From Climacium dendroides (lineage: Eukaryota; Streptophyta; Bryopsida; Hypnales; Climaciaceae), in the NCBI GenBank assembly GCA_950106755.1, contig OX467090.1, positions 3,534,001 through 3,598,000 on the forward strand: a DNA stretch of 64,000 bases, given 5' to 3'. Numbering within the stretch: position 1 is the stretch's first letter; every line of letters starts with the position of its first letter. The translations under genes and the position numbers were made by a program. Shown here one piece after another: positions 36,004-48,567 of this stretch. A model generated the notes under the pieces. It saw only the letters and a list, made by a program, of their open reading frames with translations, was not told the origin of the DNA and made no database searches.

Positions 36004-36165
36004 ATGGCTGTGATGGGCGACGGGGGATCATCGAAGTGGAGGCCTCCCTCGAAGGCGTCTCCCTTGGGCGACGGAGGCTCGTCCAAGTGGAGACCTCCGT
36101 CCAAGGCTAGTCCCATGGGGGATGGCGGGTCCTCCAAGTGGAGACCTCCGTCGAAGCGCCAATGA
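36004..36165 (+). CDS. 53-aa tandem-repeat small protein, copy B
   Basis: Base-for-base the same ORF as 545-706: three GDGGSSKWRPPSK repeats in a 53-residue basic protein with a strong start context and a TGA stop. An AATAAA at 36617-36622 could end the transcript. Because copies A and B are almost identical, they add no independent evidence of selection; that comes from copy C. Confidence 0.73.
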   Translation: MAVMGDGGSSKWRPPSKASPLGDGGSSKWRPPSKASPMGDGGSSKWRPPSKRQ

Positions 36166-36740
36166 AACGAGCTTGTCGGGATCGATTGATCGATCGATCG
36201 AGAACATGCATTCACGACTGTCAGCACTAGGCAACGAAAGCAAGAATTCCACCTTGAGTTCGTGTGAACAACCCGACCAATTCAATCCCTCCCTCCTTTG
36301 CTTGCTTGAGTCAGATTTTCCAACCGAAGAATCCAGTGCAGTTGAATGCCAACGTAGCAAGCTTTTCCAGGAGAACACGGACTAAACGACGTCTTCAATT
36401 CGTCGACCTCCATCATCGAATATCGAAGGAGATCTCGATCTGACAACGCATGAGCTCCTAAGTAGTTCAGAGTTCTTTTGTTCGGATTCAGTTGACAGCA
36501 ATGAATATTCAACGGACTAGAATAGTTCCAGTTCCAGTTTCTTTATTCATACATCGATTTCAGCCAGGACGTTGCAACAGACACTGATATCACAGCTTCG
36601 AAGCTGCCCATTTATTAATAAATGCATCAGGTGACTGTTCGTTCGAAAGTTAAGGCCTTCGAGTCTTCGATTGGTTGAAACACTGGTCTCTGCGTGGCAT
36701 TGGGCTGCTGCTGATTGTCATGCATGATATCGAATGTCTG

Positions 36741-39700
36741 TCTTTAAATTGTGTCAATTTGTTGCATCTCAAATCTGTGAGCATCATCTCGAGGAGTCTG
36801 ATTGAGGAACTAGTGCCGAGCTTCGAACACGGGACTGTAATATCTGGAATGGAAGATTCAGAATTAATTGTTGTTTCCTTCACTTCAGTCTGAGGATTTG
36901 TGGTTCTTGTGAACTGATATTGAAGGAATATTCATTGTGAAAAGGACAAATTACAACTTTTCATTGATTAGCGTCTGCAGGAATTGAGTAACCACCGTAG
37001 ATTCACAGCTAGGGAGACTTGCAAAATTAAACTAAATTTTCTTTAGAATGGCGCGGAAGGGAAGGGTGAAAAACTGAAAATGGAAAATTTCTTGAAATTG
37101 GCTCAATTCAGGACTCCGAAAATTGTGATTCAGCTGCACAAAGCTCTAGAGTCTAGGATTGGTATAGATATTAGAATGCACTGTCCAAACATTGAAATGT
37201 TGAGTTTGTGGGAACTTGCCAATTTAATGAAATTGACATTGAAAGAAATGAGTGAAAACATGCTTTATGGAATACCTCATTTTAACCCAAAAAAATCATC
37301 TTATCTCACCTCTAATTGGGTGAGTAAGATATGGTGTCAATCAATATTTGGACAATCAAAAGAAGCATGTAGTAACGTTCATTACAAATTTGCACATCAT
37401 ACATGCAACTATCATTACAATAGTTGAGAGTATATTTTTCCAAGTGTAAAATTTGGTTTTAATATTGATCATATTCATTAAAATGGCATATTTCAAAGAG
37501 CCAATTCAACACCTTTCAAGTCTTGTCATGTTGAAAGAGAAATAACTTCAACCACTCTAAAGCTTGGTTCCAAGTAGTGTACTCATGAAGCGACCCTTTA
37601 AAGGTTGGTCAACCTTTTTGATGGATTTAAGATTTACAAAATTATTTTTCTTTATTTTTCACTTGAAGAAAAATTGATGCAAAATTTATCTCAAGTAGTT
37701 TCATATTTTTTGGAGCATTTATGAATTACTTATGAATTTCCAAAAAATTATGCTATAAGATCCTTTTTTTTAATTATAGGCATTGCAAAACCCTAACACA
37801 TGCAGTCTAGAAAAAGATATGGGTTTACCAAAAACGAGCACTATGACAGGTAGGAGGTAATACCCAACTACATAAGGTTCCAAATTGCAACCAATACTAA
37901 ATTCAGCTCCTAAAGTTTTTTGACTATGCTTTCACATACAAAAAACACTTCAAAATCCTTCCATTTCTAGTACAAGTACCAAATTTTAGAAAAAAAATCA
38001 TTTTTGGAGACATGTGGGTAGTTGCAAGAAAGACCAAATGATTTGGGTAGCATTTTGTACAATACTCATGATTTTGGGGGGAGTACTTTAAAATTAGAAT
38101 TTTGTTTTCTAAGAAATGTAAAAAAGATGTCCAATTCATACACCTTTAAGAAAAAGATGCCTTAGGAAGAAAAAATATTTAAAAAATTTATAAGTAGGAG
38201 AACTAGAAAAGTGCAAAATCTCAAAAAAAAATTAAGTACTTTGCTGTTTTAATTTGTAAAAAACAGGGACTTTTCTTAAAGAAACTAAAAATTGGCCATT
38301 TGGGATAACTTTGTGATGAAGAGATTCATTAAAAGAATGATTTCAAATCCATCTTTGATGTTGAGAAGTGCACGTGCAAGGGAGCCCTATTAGCACATAT
38401 GTCCAAGACATAAACTAATATTTTTCTAATTTTCCTTTGGCAGGTATTCATTCATCTAGTGTGGAAATAGCCCACAAAATTTTCAAGTCTATATCATTAT
38501 TTTGAATACTCCAGAGTAATTAAAAAACCTTAAAATGCAAAGTGTGACAAATTAGATAAATTGAAATTTGATTACAAATAAATTTTTTTTAATTTTTTGG
38601 AAAAACAAGGAATCTCATCACTTCAAGGTATACATCTTCAATAAAAATTTCAAGAACATCAGTTTCATTTTCCAAAAGTTATGGCCTTTAACAACTTTGG
38701 TACACCAATTGTGAGTTGTGACGCAAAATAGGACTAATCTTTCTTGCAATCACCTATGTAATCTTAGAATCATGTAGTACGCCAATTTGAAAAGATGTAG
38801 AAAAAATTTCAAAAATTTCCACCATATAGATTGCAAGATATTAGTGTTTGAAGTGACTAAAAAGAAGTAGAGATTGAGATTCAAAATATAATAGGAAAAA
38901 AACAGTAATTAAAATGAAGTAGAGATTGAGTTAAAATATAAAATTTATAAAAATTTAGTTATGGACTTCAAAAATGCCAATCCCAATGGCTGCAATGTTG
39001 TAATAAACAATGTACATCTTATGATTTTATTTTATTTGAAAAACATTAAAAATTGAGTTAAATAAAGTACTTATAAGTTTATTTTAGAGTAGAAAATCCA
39101 TAACTACTCGCAAACTAAAGCTTCTCGTAACTTTCATCTCATTTACCAAAATGGAATGATTCTAAGCTTTCCATATATATACAAATCTAGAGAACTAGTT
39201 AATATTTATTTATTTATTTTTAAAATGATTTAAAAAAAAATTCCTTTAGGCGACCAAAGTTCAAAGAAAATTACATATCATACAGTAATTTTCTTAATTA
39301 TGTAGTCAAATGTTGTGAAAATTGCTCCTTAAAGCTACTCCTTGGACACATGCTATGTGAAAATTTCAAAGAAAAAAAATAAAACTTTTGTTTGTAGTGA
39401 ACTACCCAAAATTGCTATAATGCCCCCCCAAAAAACAATTTAATCTTGTAGGGATAATCCTTAAATGTTTTTTGACTATGTCTTTATTGAAAGTGTTCTT
39501 AAATTACCAATTCTAGTATACGCGCCAATTATTAGTAAAAAAACATTTTCAAATAGATGTAACTATAGGAGCTCTGGGAGAGTTACTTAGTCCGCATATT
39601 AGAAACCACATAAGATCTAAGATAGAGTCCTATATATTTATTGTACCTAAAATTTAAAAAAATATTATATCTAATATAGAGTGTGTAGAATTATATTTAT

Positions 39701-40633
39701 GGTATTATAACTAATATAGAATTATGTTTGATACCATGTATTAGATTTTACGTAGAGAAAATATAGGGAGGAGATAATATGTTGGATAAAATAATTTTAT
39801 AGAGTGGGTATTTAATGTCCTTAAAGAAGAGATGGATGAAAAATGACACATTAATTGTCCCAAATTATCCATAAACCTTGAATGAGGGGCTTTGACTAGT
39901 TGCCTTGAGATTTATTTGTAAAGCCTTATGAAGTCACCTAGAATTTGAAGAATCTATGATGAATTTTGCTTTAATGTACTCTTATTTGTTTACTCCAAAT
40001 AGTAGAAAGATATGAAAGAACTTAGTGGTCTTCAAATTTGGGTGAAAAGTTTTACAAGAGCTAAAAAACTTTTCACCTAAGTTTAAAGACCACCAAGCTC
40101 TTACACAGGGTTGCTATTGTGCGAGCCTAGAGCAGGAGCCTGTGAGTCTGTGAGCTTGTGAGCGGGAAGTATTTTCGATGAAGAAACCTATCATCAAATC
40201 TGTATTTGATGGGGGAAAGGTGTGATGAACCATGACCGTGAACTTGGGGTCAACTGAGGTTCTATGACCGTGGATTTTATAAACATTTGTGGGTATATAA
40301 GTTGAGGGTCATTTGTGGACACTTAGAGGCACTACCAATTTTTTGGAGAAACCCTTATCACGTAAAACAGAATTATTTTGTTTAGGATCACATATGAAGT
40401 GTTCTAAGAATGCAAAGGAAATTAAATGAGCCCAAGATCTACCAACTATATTTTATCAAATATTAATGGTTTACCATTAGAGATCATTTTTCATTCCTTC
40501 ATTTTCAATGTACGTTCAAAATCAAACAATAAATACAATGCATGCAACTTGTAGCCATGAATCACAGAAAACCAAATCAACATAGAAATCAATGAGCCCA
40601 GTTAAACTCATCAGATATGGCAATCTTATGAAT
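36741..40633. repeat. AT-rich repeat DNA
   Basis: No gene is supported; the 37080-37427 ORF has no recognisable motif. About 38010-38430 is a copy of the repeat also seen at 30160-30550. About 38790-39420 is a copy of one arm of the foldback family at 4395-6225. Confidence 0.55.
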
Positions 40634-43600
40634 CTAAGTGGCAGTGGAGTTCGTCATAGAAACCTCACTTGAGGATGACTCTGGAGTCTTTTCACCCTCA
40701 GAAGCTGAAACGTCCAGAAAATGAACTACATTTGCAGCGTATTTGGGTTTGGAAGGCTTAGGCTCTTTGCAACCATATCGTTCATACTGTGATGCCATCT
40801 TCTCGGCATACACTAGAAGATTGTAAGACTTCTCTGGACTCAGAATAAGTCTTCGGATCTTCTTCATACGATGTTTGTCCGTCACTCCTTCGTTCCTTCA
40901 AATACAAATAGTACAACGTTTATCATATTGATTCATGAAATGCAATACTTTTTGAATACAAAAACACACTTCTCTTTCAAGAGTGAAACTTACTTACTAG
41001 GTCTAATGTTGCGTGTAAACACCATTGGTTCCACGTGCACGGCATCTAGATCAAGAGCGGCAAAAACTTCTGCTGGAGCTTGTGTCACTCCTTGCAGTGG
41101 ATTGGCTTTTTTCATTGGCAAGAGAACCCCCTTGAAGATATTCTCATCCTCTTCCAAAGCCACAATATGCCGTCCTGTGCCACGACATGCAGTAATGGAT
41201 GCCCCTGCAGTACAAGCGTGTAGACATTAGGACTTCAATAATTATACACACAAATAAACATTTCAGTTTGAAGCTCCTATTTCAAAGCGACAACTGACCC
41301 GTAGCTGTGGTGCAGTCCAAAACTACATCTTCTTCATCCAAGCAGCCTTCGATGAAAAATTGAAGGAACCTTGCATCTTTCTCTCGTGGCCCGCGCCAAG
41401 GCATTTTTGATTCTTGGTCGACTAACATTGTTTCCTCAGTGATATAATTGATCACCATGTCCTTCCTTTGAAGATTCCACTTTGCCTTCGTCATGGCATC
41501 AGTCTGCCTAAACGTGAAGGTTGATTTCCTTTTCTCACCCAGATCCTTCACAAAAAGGGTGACTCCAAACTTCACAGTCTGCAAAAATGGACAGAATGTT
41601 CAGTAGAAAGAAGAATGCCTACAAGACAATTGGCATGTACATAGAAAATTCAGAAAAACTTACCGTCTGACCAAGTGTAATACCCGAAGCTAGGTCCAAT
41701 TGGTTGAATGCCAACTACTCCTTCATCACCAACTTCTTGAAGACGTTCTTCAATCCAGCAAACATACGCCGCGATTGAAGGCTGTACGAGTGAAATACAA
41801 TAACGCAGCCATTGTCTTGTAAGCTTTCCTCGGCAAAGTGAAATGCATTTTGCATTCCCGCACACGTTGGGTCCGCGTTCCATGACGGAACGTCCTTCTC
41901 AGAGATGAGTGGTACGGGTAGGTTTTCTTGGCAGTCAAAAATAATAAGGTCCACCAAAGGCTCCTAGCTCACTCTACCATTTAGTGAGCGAAGTTTACTT
42001 GCATTTGCCTACAATGGAGTAATTGTTCATGTTATTAGAAAGTTCAAAATGAGACCATTTTTTATTTAGAAAATCCATTGAAGTTACTAACTGAATTTTA
42101 TGGTGCCACATACCTTTCGAATGAAGTCCATGACCTCAATATAAGAATTTGGTGGTGAACTCTCCAAATTGTCCATGATGTCAATAATAGATGCGTTCAA
42201 GATGAGCTCCTCCGACTTCACGTCATCATCATCTAGTCTAACGACTTGCGTGCCTTGTGTCACCATATCCTCCATCCACTCGGCAAGCACAGCCTTCCTC
42301 TTCATCCCACTCTAACTTCCCTCCACCAACTGCGAGTTTTGATCGACTTCTGATGATGATGGAACGATGATATTACCATCATCGTTTTTCTTCCCCCTTG
42401 CTTTGGCTTTCTCCTCCTTCTCTTTTTGCTTCTCCTTCTTCTTTTCTTCCAGCTTTGCCAAACACTCTGCCTCCTTCTTTTGCTTGTTATCTAAAGCAAT
42501 TTGGAGATGGATTGCTTTCTTCTTGTCAGCGTGGTCCCTCTTTGCAATTGCCTTCCTCTTCTGATCTTCGGTAAGGCCTGCAAATTCATCGACATCCATG
42601 TCCACCGCTCCAATGCCCTCCAACGAATTTCGGAGGTGTACCTCCGATGGATGCGTGTACGATATTGGGCAATCAATGTACCATCCACCGCCACTTAGAT
42701 GAGTTGTGGTAAATGTTTTAAGTTGATTTGCTGTGTACATGCAACTTGTGGAACTGCGATCTAGAAAGACCGGAAGGAATGGAGGAAGGTCTGCCCTTTG
42801 AATGGCTCCTTTTCCTTCCAATTCAAACTTGAAATATCTACTTCATGATAACAAAAAAAAGTAAGGAATAATTTTAAAAATCAAATTAGACCACAGAAAA
42901 TTTCAATCATGCGTACATCTGCTTGAAAGTAAGTTTTTTTGTGTCTCAAAAAATAGAAGATTAGAAAATTAAGTTCTAGACCTTCCAAAGGATAGAAATG
43001 GGGGACCACCAACTACTTCTCGAGGATGCCTTGGATTCAAGGCAAGTTCTACAAGTAGTGAGAGGCCTAGCTCCCTTTTTTTTCCATTCTGTACCTCAAA
43101 GAAGTTTAGTTGTTCAACTACGTGTTTTAGGCCAATTTAAAGGATACTCTTAGTTGAAATTATCACTTTGAAATGAATATTTCTTTATCTAGTTGAAGAC
43201 ATACCGAAAAAGGACCCTCTTCACTACCTGTTGGGACCCCTCATAAGTGTTGAAGTTGTCGCTTTTTTTGAAGTACTTCGCTCCTCTAAGATGAGACAAG
43301 AACCCTTGATCCCAGATTTTCCTCCTCCAGCCTTCCAAGTATTCCGGTAAGGTTTTTGGTTGAAGTAGAACCTTCATATCGATGATGATGTTGTCCTGCT
43401 TGACAACTTCTTCAAAGTATTGCACGGCTGCATCTTCAATTTGTGGAAGGAGAAGAAATTTTAGAAATCATATAATATGTAGTGAATGTAATTTGAATTT
43501 TTCAAAATCCTAGTGAATACGACTTGTAATGGCTTTCAATTTGAATTACATGAATATGTGATCACTTACCCCTGCGTACCAAACACAACGGTTCAAGAAA

Positions 43601-44641
43601 GGACCGAGTAAGGTCTCTGACACCGGCCTAGGCGGAAAATGTCTCGAATCCCGTGATGGCGTGTAGAGGAATTCCACCACTTCAGAAATTTTATCTTGTG
43701 ATCTGCCGAGGTATTGCAAGTGGCCACCATTTGGAGTTTTTCTAGAGTCATCTCCGAAACCTCATTGGAACTCCAATGTTTCTCAATCTGGTCAACAAAA
43801 GAAAAGAAAAGGCTATTACATTTCAATGTCCCAATGACATCAATGGATTCAGATTATGACGTGGGTCATGAAATCACCTCATCTAGAAAACCTTGTTTGT
43901 TAGCTGGATTTGCCACCGCAACCAACTTAGACATTTTCACATTGAGTTTACTAGTCTTCTCATGTGCTCCGGATCTCATAGCATGCGCCAGTCCCTCCTC
44001 AGTTCTATCATCCTCTGGAGTCATCTCATTGTACCTCTGCAGTGCTGCATCTGCAGATTGGGCAATTTCTTGCTGCAGAAGTGGGACAGGAAAAAATTTC
44101 ACATTAATGATTGTATAATAAGAAGGTACAAAAAAATATAATACATATGAATGGAGAAGCATTCACAAAGATTCTCACCCTGAAAACAAACGACGTGAAG
44201 ACTTGCAGTGGCATAGAATACCAAGTCTTTTTAGCTTTAGAGGCACTACATAGTCGGAGCTCCGACGGCCTCAGCATCTCTTTGAACCGTTCAATAGGAA
44301 GGAGACCATATTTCTGAACCCAGTATAATGTGTGCACCAAATTGGTCTTCACGTGCGAGTCTTCTGTGGACCTGATGCGTTTAGAAGCAATTTCAATTAG
44401 TGTTGTACCCAGCATTTGCCACGTAGTTCAAATCAATGAAAACAAGTCAAACATTAAAGTTCCAATGAGGTAGAGAACAGACTTACTTGTTAATGTCATG
44501 CATGACATGCATGACCAATTTGGTCTTGCCCTTCGTATCTAGTACAATGGAGTCCACCGCGTAATGCCACTCCTCATCGTTGGAGTGTTTTTTGGTAATG
44601 TAGTTCATCCATGAAATGAGTCGGTGATTACCATCACAAAC
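40634..44641 (-). pseudogene. ParB-methyltransferase gene, 3' part (interrupted)
   Basis: Minus-strand exons with GT-AG borders are 44487-44641, 44179-44371, 43878-44072, 43570-43787, 43205-43440, 42114-42840, 41664-42008, 41299-41578, 40998-41204 and 40634-40887. The first completes a ParB-like DGNHR-LISW motif. Later exons give a helical middle part, a Lys/Glu coiled-coil and a Rossmann methyltransferase. Its motif order is LIIFDCQENLP (in the place of DPPY) first and VVLDCTTATGASI with GRHIVALEED (SAM-binding motif I) last, which is the beta-class order of N6-adenine/N4-cytosine DNA methyltransferases. The canonical DPPY is not present, so catalysis is doubtful. Damage: TAG at 42312, 41964 and 41715, a 1-nt frameshift near 43716, and an acceptor CACAA at 43441. 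The 5' part lies beyond a hAT insertion at 58852. Confidence 0.75.
44634..44641. repeat. Target-site duplication, left
   Basis: TCACAAAC directly before the hAT left end. It matches TCACAAAT at 58852-58859 in seven of eight bases. Confidence 0.9.
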
Positions 44642-44820
44642 CAGGGTTGTCTATCCGGACGTGACATGGGCTTTTCACGTCCGGATGTCATGACGCGTCC
44701 GTTTTGACGTGTCGTGACGTCGTCAGGATCCGTCACCAATACTGACGTGACCGTTTCAGCATGGATGAAGTCTGTCCAGCTGTGGACGGACTCCTGGACG
44801 GACTCCCGGACAGTAAGCCG

Positions 44821-45257
44821 TCCCCCGGACGGTAGGCCGTCCCCAGGACGGGAAGCCGTCCCTAGGACGGGAAGCTGTCCCCAGGACGAGAAGCCGTCCC
44901 CAGGACGAGAAGCCGTCCCCAGGACGGGAAGCTGTCCCCAGGACGAGAAGCCGTCCCCAGGACGGGAAGTTGTCCCTAGGACGAGAAGCCGTCCCCAGGA
45001 CGGGAAGCTGTCCCCAGGACGAGAAGCCGTCCCCAGGACGGGAAGCCGTCCCCAGGACGGGAAGCTGTCCCCAGGACGGGAAGCCGTCCCTAGGATGTGA
45101 AGCCGTCCCCAGGACGGAAAGTCGTCCCCAGGACGGGAAGTCGTCCCCAAGACGGGAAGCCGTCCCTAGGACGGAAAGCCGTCCCCAGGACGGGAAGCCG
45201 TCCCCAGGACGGGAAGCTGTCCCCAGGACGGGAAGCCGTCTCCAAGACGGGAGGCCG
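44821..45257. repeat. CGTCC array 1: 23 units of 19 bp
   Basis: Twenty-three consecutive 19-bp units of the type TCCCCAGGACGGGAAGCCG. Each contains CCGTCC and GGACGG in inverted orientation, so each unit can form a small hairpin or bind a dimer. It lies 180 bp inside the left end and about 320 bp upstream of the transposase ATG. Long ORFs on both strands here are artefacts of the period and do not code. Confidence 0.95.
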
Positions 45258-45576
45258 TTTCCGTTGGGCTTAGGGTCCACCCGTCGACACATCAGCCGCC
45301 TGCGTCAGTCCGTTTAGCTGGGTTTTAGGGTTTCAGGATCGCCTTGAAAGGTGTATATTAAGGACTTACGCCTATTCAAGATTACTTTTCCTTGCTGATT
45401 TTGGCTTTCATGACTTGGTTGGAGTACAACCATTGCGGTAAAGCAAAATCCAAGAAGAATGTGTTGTGGTGGCACTTGTTGTGAGAGCAACAAGTATTGC
45501 TTCTACATCGCATTTCATACAGAATACTAATCTTCTTTCTTGTGCAGGGGCAAGTAGGAAAGAATAGATAAGAGCA

Positions 45577-48567
45577 ATGGGTGGAGGAAGATCACATTGG
45601 GAACCTTGGTACACACTACGAGTGGATGGAAAAGTTGCTTGCAAATTTTGCGAAGCTTTGCTAAGCTATCGAAAAGATCGGTTGCTTTTCCATTTGGGGT
45701 ACCGACGAATAGACAAGCTCCCTGGAGTGAGAGCCTGCACTAAAGTTAGTGCAGCCGTGAAGCTAATGTTTTTTAATTGCGGAGGGGATGTACTTGCAAG
45801 CACTCCGGACAGGAGTAGACAGGATGTGGAAGTGACATCTCCATCAATGGTACTTCCGAGTGTTGTACGTGGTGAACAAGAACCTGATGCCTCAATCTCA
45901 GGAAATGATGGAGGAGAAAACACTAGGGGACAAAGCTCTCAAGTACGATCATCAGACGCACCCAACCCGAGTTTGGCCCACAGTCGATCAATGAGGCAAT
46001 TGTCTGTGCAAGAAGGTATGAATACATCAAACAAGCAAGTACTAGACAAAAAGTGGGCTAAGTTCTTCTATGAAGCCAATATACCTTTCAATGTAGCGAG
46101 GCATCCGGCTTTTTTGGATGCCGTGAAATCAACATCAGAATCGAGAGTTGGCTACAAACCTCCAGCGTACCATGCACTTCGTACAAACCTCATGAAATCT
46201 ACAAAAGACGAAGTGGCGGCAATGGTAGTGGAGAAGACAAAGGCACCAATTCACAAGTACGGCGTTACAATATGCTCTGATGGATGGGACAATGTCAACC
46301 ATCGACCATTGATGAATGTCATGTTGGCATGTACAAGTGGAGAGGTATTTCTTGGAGCAATAGACACAACAGGCGAACGCAAAGATGCTACTTATGTGGC
46401 TAATTGCATGGGTGATTATATTGATAAGGTAGGGGCGCAAAATGTGGTACAAGTTTGTATAGACAATGCAGGGAATATGTTGGCTGCTAGTGCTTTGTTA
46501 CTTCGTCGATTTCCACACTTATATTTTCAAGGGTGTTCAGCACATGCACTTGACCTTCTACTTGAAGATTGGGGCAAACAAGATTGGATAAAAAGTATGG
46601 TCAAGACAGCCAAGTCAATTGTGAAATACATTCGCACACATCACATGCCACTTGCAATTTTTCGACGACATTCTCCTAATCTCATTTTGAAGAATCCCGT
46701 TGAAACACGCTTTGCAACCATGTTCCTTATGATTGAGTGTTTGGTACATGTGAGGGTAGCGATAGAATCAACAGTCCACGATCCGCAATGGAATGAGTAC
46801 ACAGAGAGATTGACATCAGAGGAAAATAAAATAAAAGCCAACGATGTGCAACGGTATGTACGAACAGATGAATTTTGGAGGAGATGTTTAAACTTTGTGC
46901 ACATAGTGGAGCCCGTATTGGTTGCTCTTAGAGAGTTTGATGGCAAGCACCCATGCTTAGACAAGGCATGGATTGTGATGAAAAAGGTGGAAAAGCATGT
47001 TTTATCTCTACGGGATCCACCATTTTCTTTGGAACCACGGTATGCAATTCCTGCCATCGATGATTTCTACAAGCGTTGGGGCATCCTAAGGATAGATTTG
47101 CATTATGCTGGGGCTCTATTGAATCCTTTTTTACTTGACAAAGTTTTACTAATGGATGATGACGAGGCAAGAGAAGGCATATTGAGAGTATTGCACAAAT
47201 TGGCTGTTCCAGATCAAGCATTTGCTTCAGCTTTGTCTGAGTACCAAGCATTTCGAGATCGTCGGGGCATTTTTGGTGGACTTCCCGATGTAAACACTTT
47301 AAATTTGCAGCCTCATGAATGGTGGGACCTTCTCGGAGCCGGTGCTCGTACACTTGTACCAATTGCAAAAAAGATCCTCGCCCAAGTGTGCTCTGCATCG
47401 TCGTGTGAACGCAATTGGAGCATGTATTTGTTTGTCCACAACAAATTACGCAATAGACTGACATCAGAGCGTGCTCAGGAATTGGTTTACATTTACACCA
47501 ATTCCAAAACTCTTAGAGAAAGGGCTGTAGCAAATCCGACAAGGTGGTACACCGAGAACATGATGTCAGAAGATTCCATGACCGATGAATCGGATGGTCT
47601 AGACCGTGGTTCGGTTCGCTCTAACCCCAATGATGACGATTCAGATGATAGTTCCAATGATGACGATGACCCACCATTCCATGGATTTCAGGGGGCGAGA
47701 GGAGTGCGTCCTCTAATTGATGCATCTGTATTTGACTTTGAAGAGGGGGATAATAACGACAATGACCACGAGGGATATGATGGAAGTCCACCACAAATGC
47801 CACAAGGGTGGAATATTGGGTCAAGCGGGGGAAATACAAATGAAGACATTGTGGCACCGAGACCACTAAATTCAGATCCTATCGATGTACAAGTTGATGC
47901 CCCAATGGAAAGAGATAGTGTTGACATGGAAAGAGGACGTGAACAAGACGTAGTAGTACCACAATCATTGCCTACGAGGACCACCCACGAAGAAGGGCCC
48001 CCTCATGGTGGAGAATTAGATATGCCCCCTCCAAGTCAAGGGAATGTTGCACTACAACGTCAAACACCAATACTAGAGAATCTACAAATCCAAAGTTCAG
48101 CCAAGCCATCTAATTCCGGAGTTCGTCTACATGGACCCACTTCAACGATAGGTACACGATTGGCTAGTATGGTGTCCCAGCGTATGACTACAAACCCGAC
48201 TTCATTGCACCCACCTACACGCGCCAATAATCGAGGGAAGCATCCACGACATGAAGGTACTACTAGTCAACGTGTGAGTCCTAGAACACGTAGAAGACTA
48301 ACGAGAGAAGAAGCGGCATCCCAATCATTTTCAAGAGAAGTTCACATAGGAGGGCCTAGTATAGATGGCATTATGGACGCAACGGGCCAACGGCCTCTTC
48401 GAACATTGTCTTCTATAATTCGACCACAACGAAATCGAAATTCGAATGCCTCTAGCGAAAGTGGTAGTGCAACATCCAGTGATGATGGTGAGTCCATCGG
48501 TGCTAGTATAGGCGAAGATGGTGAGGTTCCAGGAGATAGTGATTATCTAGGGACAATGCCTCGATAA
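45577..48567 (+). CDS. hAT transposase, 996 aa
   Basis: Catalyses cut-and-paste movement of the element in the nucleus. N-terminus: a BED-type zinc finger (W12 region, CKFC at about residues 23-26, then a His about 10 residues later). Catalytic core (DUF659/RNase-H-like): CSDGWD with D235, CIDNAGN with D296, then CSAH (C320-x2-H323), the hAT CxxH. C-terminus: hAT dimerisation block WWDLLGAGARTL to SSCERNWS (E611, candidate third acidic residue), then RLTSERAQELVYIY. After about residue 660 the tail is acidic and disordered. ATG is preceded by a 3' splice site (TTGTGCAG), suggesting a leader intron. The TAA at 48565 is probably a late nonsense change, because the frame continues 30 codons to TGA 48658-48660. 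The core is uninterrupted, so activity is possible. Confidence 0.92.
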   Translation: MGGGRSHWEPWYTLRVDGKVACKFCEALLSYRKDRLLFHLGYRRIDKLPGVRACTKVSAAVKLMFFNCGGDVLASTPDRSRQDVEVTSPSMVLPSVVRGEQEPDASISGNDGGENTRGQSSQVRSSDAPNPSLAHSRSMRQLSVQEGMNTSNKQVLDKKWAKFFYEANIPFNVARHPAFLDAVKSTSESRVGYKPPAYHALRTNLMKSTKDEVAAMVVEKTKAPIHKYGVTICSDGWDNVNHRPLMNVMLACTSGEVFLGAIDTTGERKDATYVANCMGDYIDKVGAQNVVQVCIDNAGNMLAASALLLRRFPHLYFQGCSAHALDLLLEDWGKQDWIKSMVKTAKSIVKYIRTHHMPLAIFRRHSPNLILKNPVETRFATMFLMIECLVHVRVAIESTVHDPQWNEYTERLTSEENKIKANDVQRYVRTDEFWRRCLNFVHIVEPVLVALREFDGKHPCLDKAWIVMKKVEKHVLSLRDPPFSLEPRYAIPAIDDFYKRWGILRIDLHYAGALLNPFLLDKVLLMDDDEAREGILRVLHKLAVPDQAFASALSEYQAFRDRRGIFGGLPDVNTLNLQPHEWWDLLGAGARTLVPIAKKILAQVCSASSCERNWSMYLFVHNKLRNRLTSERAQELVYIYTNSKTLRERAVANPTRWYTENMMSEDSMTDESDGLDRGSVRSNPNDDDSDDSSNDDDDPPFHGFQGARGVRPLIDASVFDFEEGDNNDNDHEGYDGSPPQMPQGWNIGSSGGNTNEDIVAPRPLNSDPIDVQVDAPMERDSVDMERGREQDVVVPQSLPTRTTHEEGPPHGGELDMPPPSQGNVALQRQTPILENLQIQSSAKPSNSGVRLHGPTSTIGTRLASMVSQRMTTNPTSLHPPTRANNRGKHPRHEGTTSQRVSPRTRRRLTREEAASQSFSREVHIGGPSIDGIMDATGQRPLRTLSSIIRPQRNRNSNASSESGSATSSDDGESIGASIGEDGEVPGDSDYLGTMPR

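Larger units (their letters stand above)
35140..36740 (+). repeat. Duplicated block, copy B
   Basis: The complete version of the block cut off at the window start. Its first 320 bp (35140-35459) show the upstream part, which matches the diverged copy C around GCTGACGCCCGTGATG and GGCAGCGGGACCC. From 35460 it is almost identical to copy A. Confidence 0.93.

Noticed and set aside
37080..37427. 115-aa plus-strand ORF
   Set aside because: No motif, no homologous copy in the window, AT-rich codon use like random sequence; not strong enough to call.
41664..41720. Apparent second frameshift in the methyltransferase exon
   Set aside because: Reading through the TAG at 41715 keeps the original frame to the donor site and into the next exon (GQT then TVKFGV), so only a nonsense change is needed.
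44605..45317. Long ORFs of repeated SRPGDGFPSWG and PRTGSCPQDEKPSP type on both strands
   Set aside because: They follow from the 19-bp period of the CGTCC array; several frames are open at once and the reading has no natural start or end.
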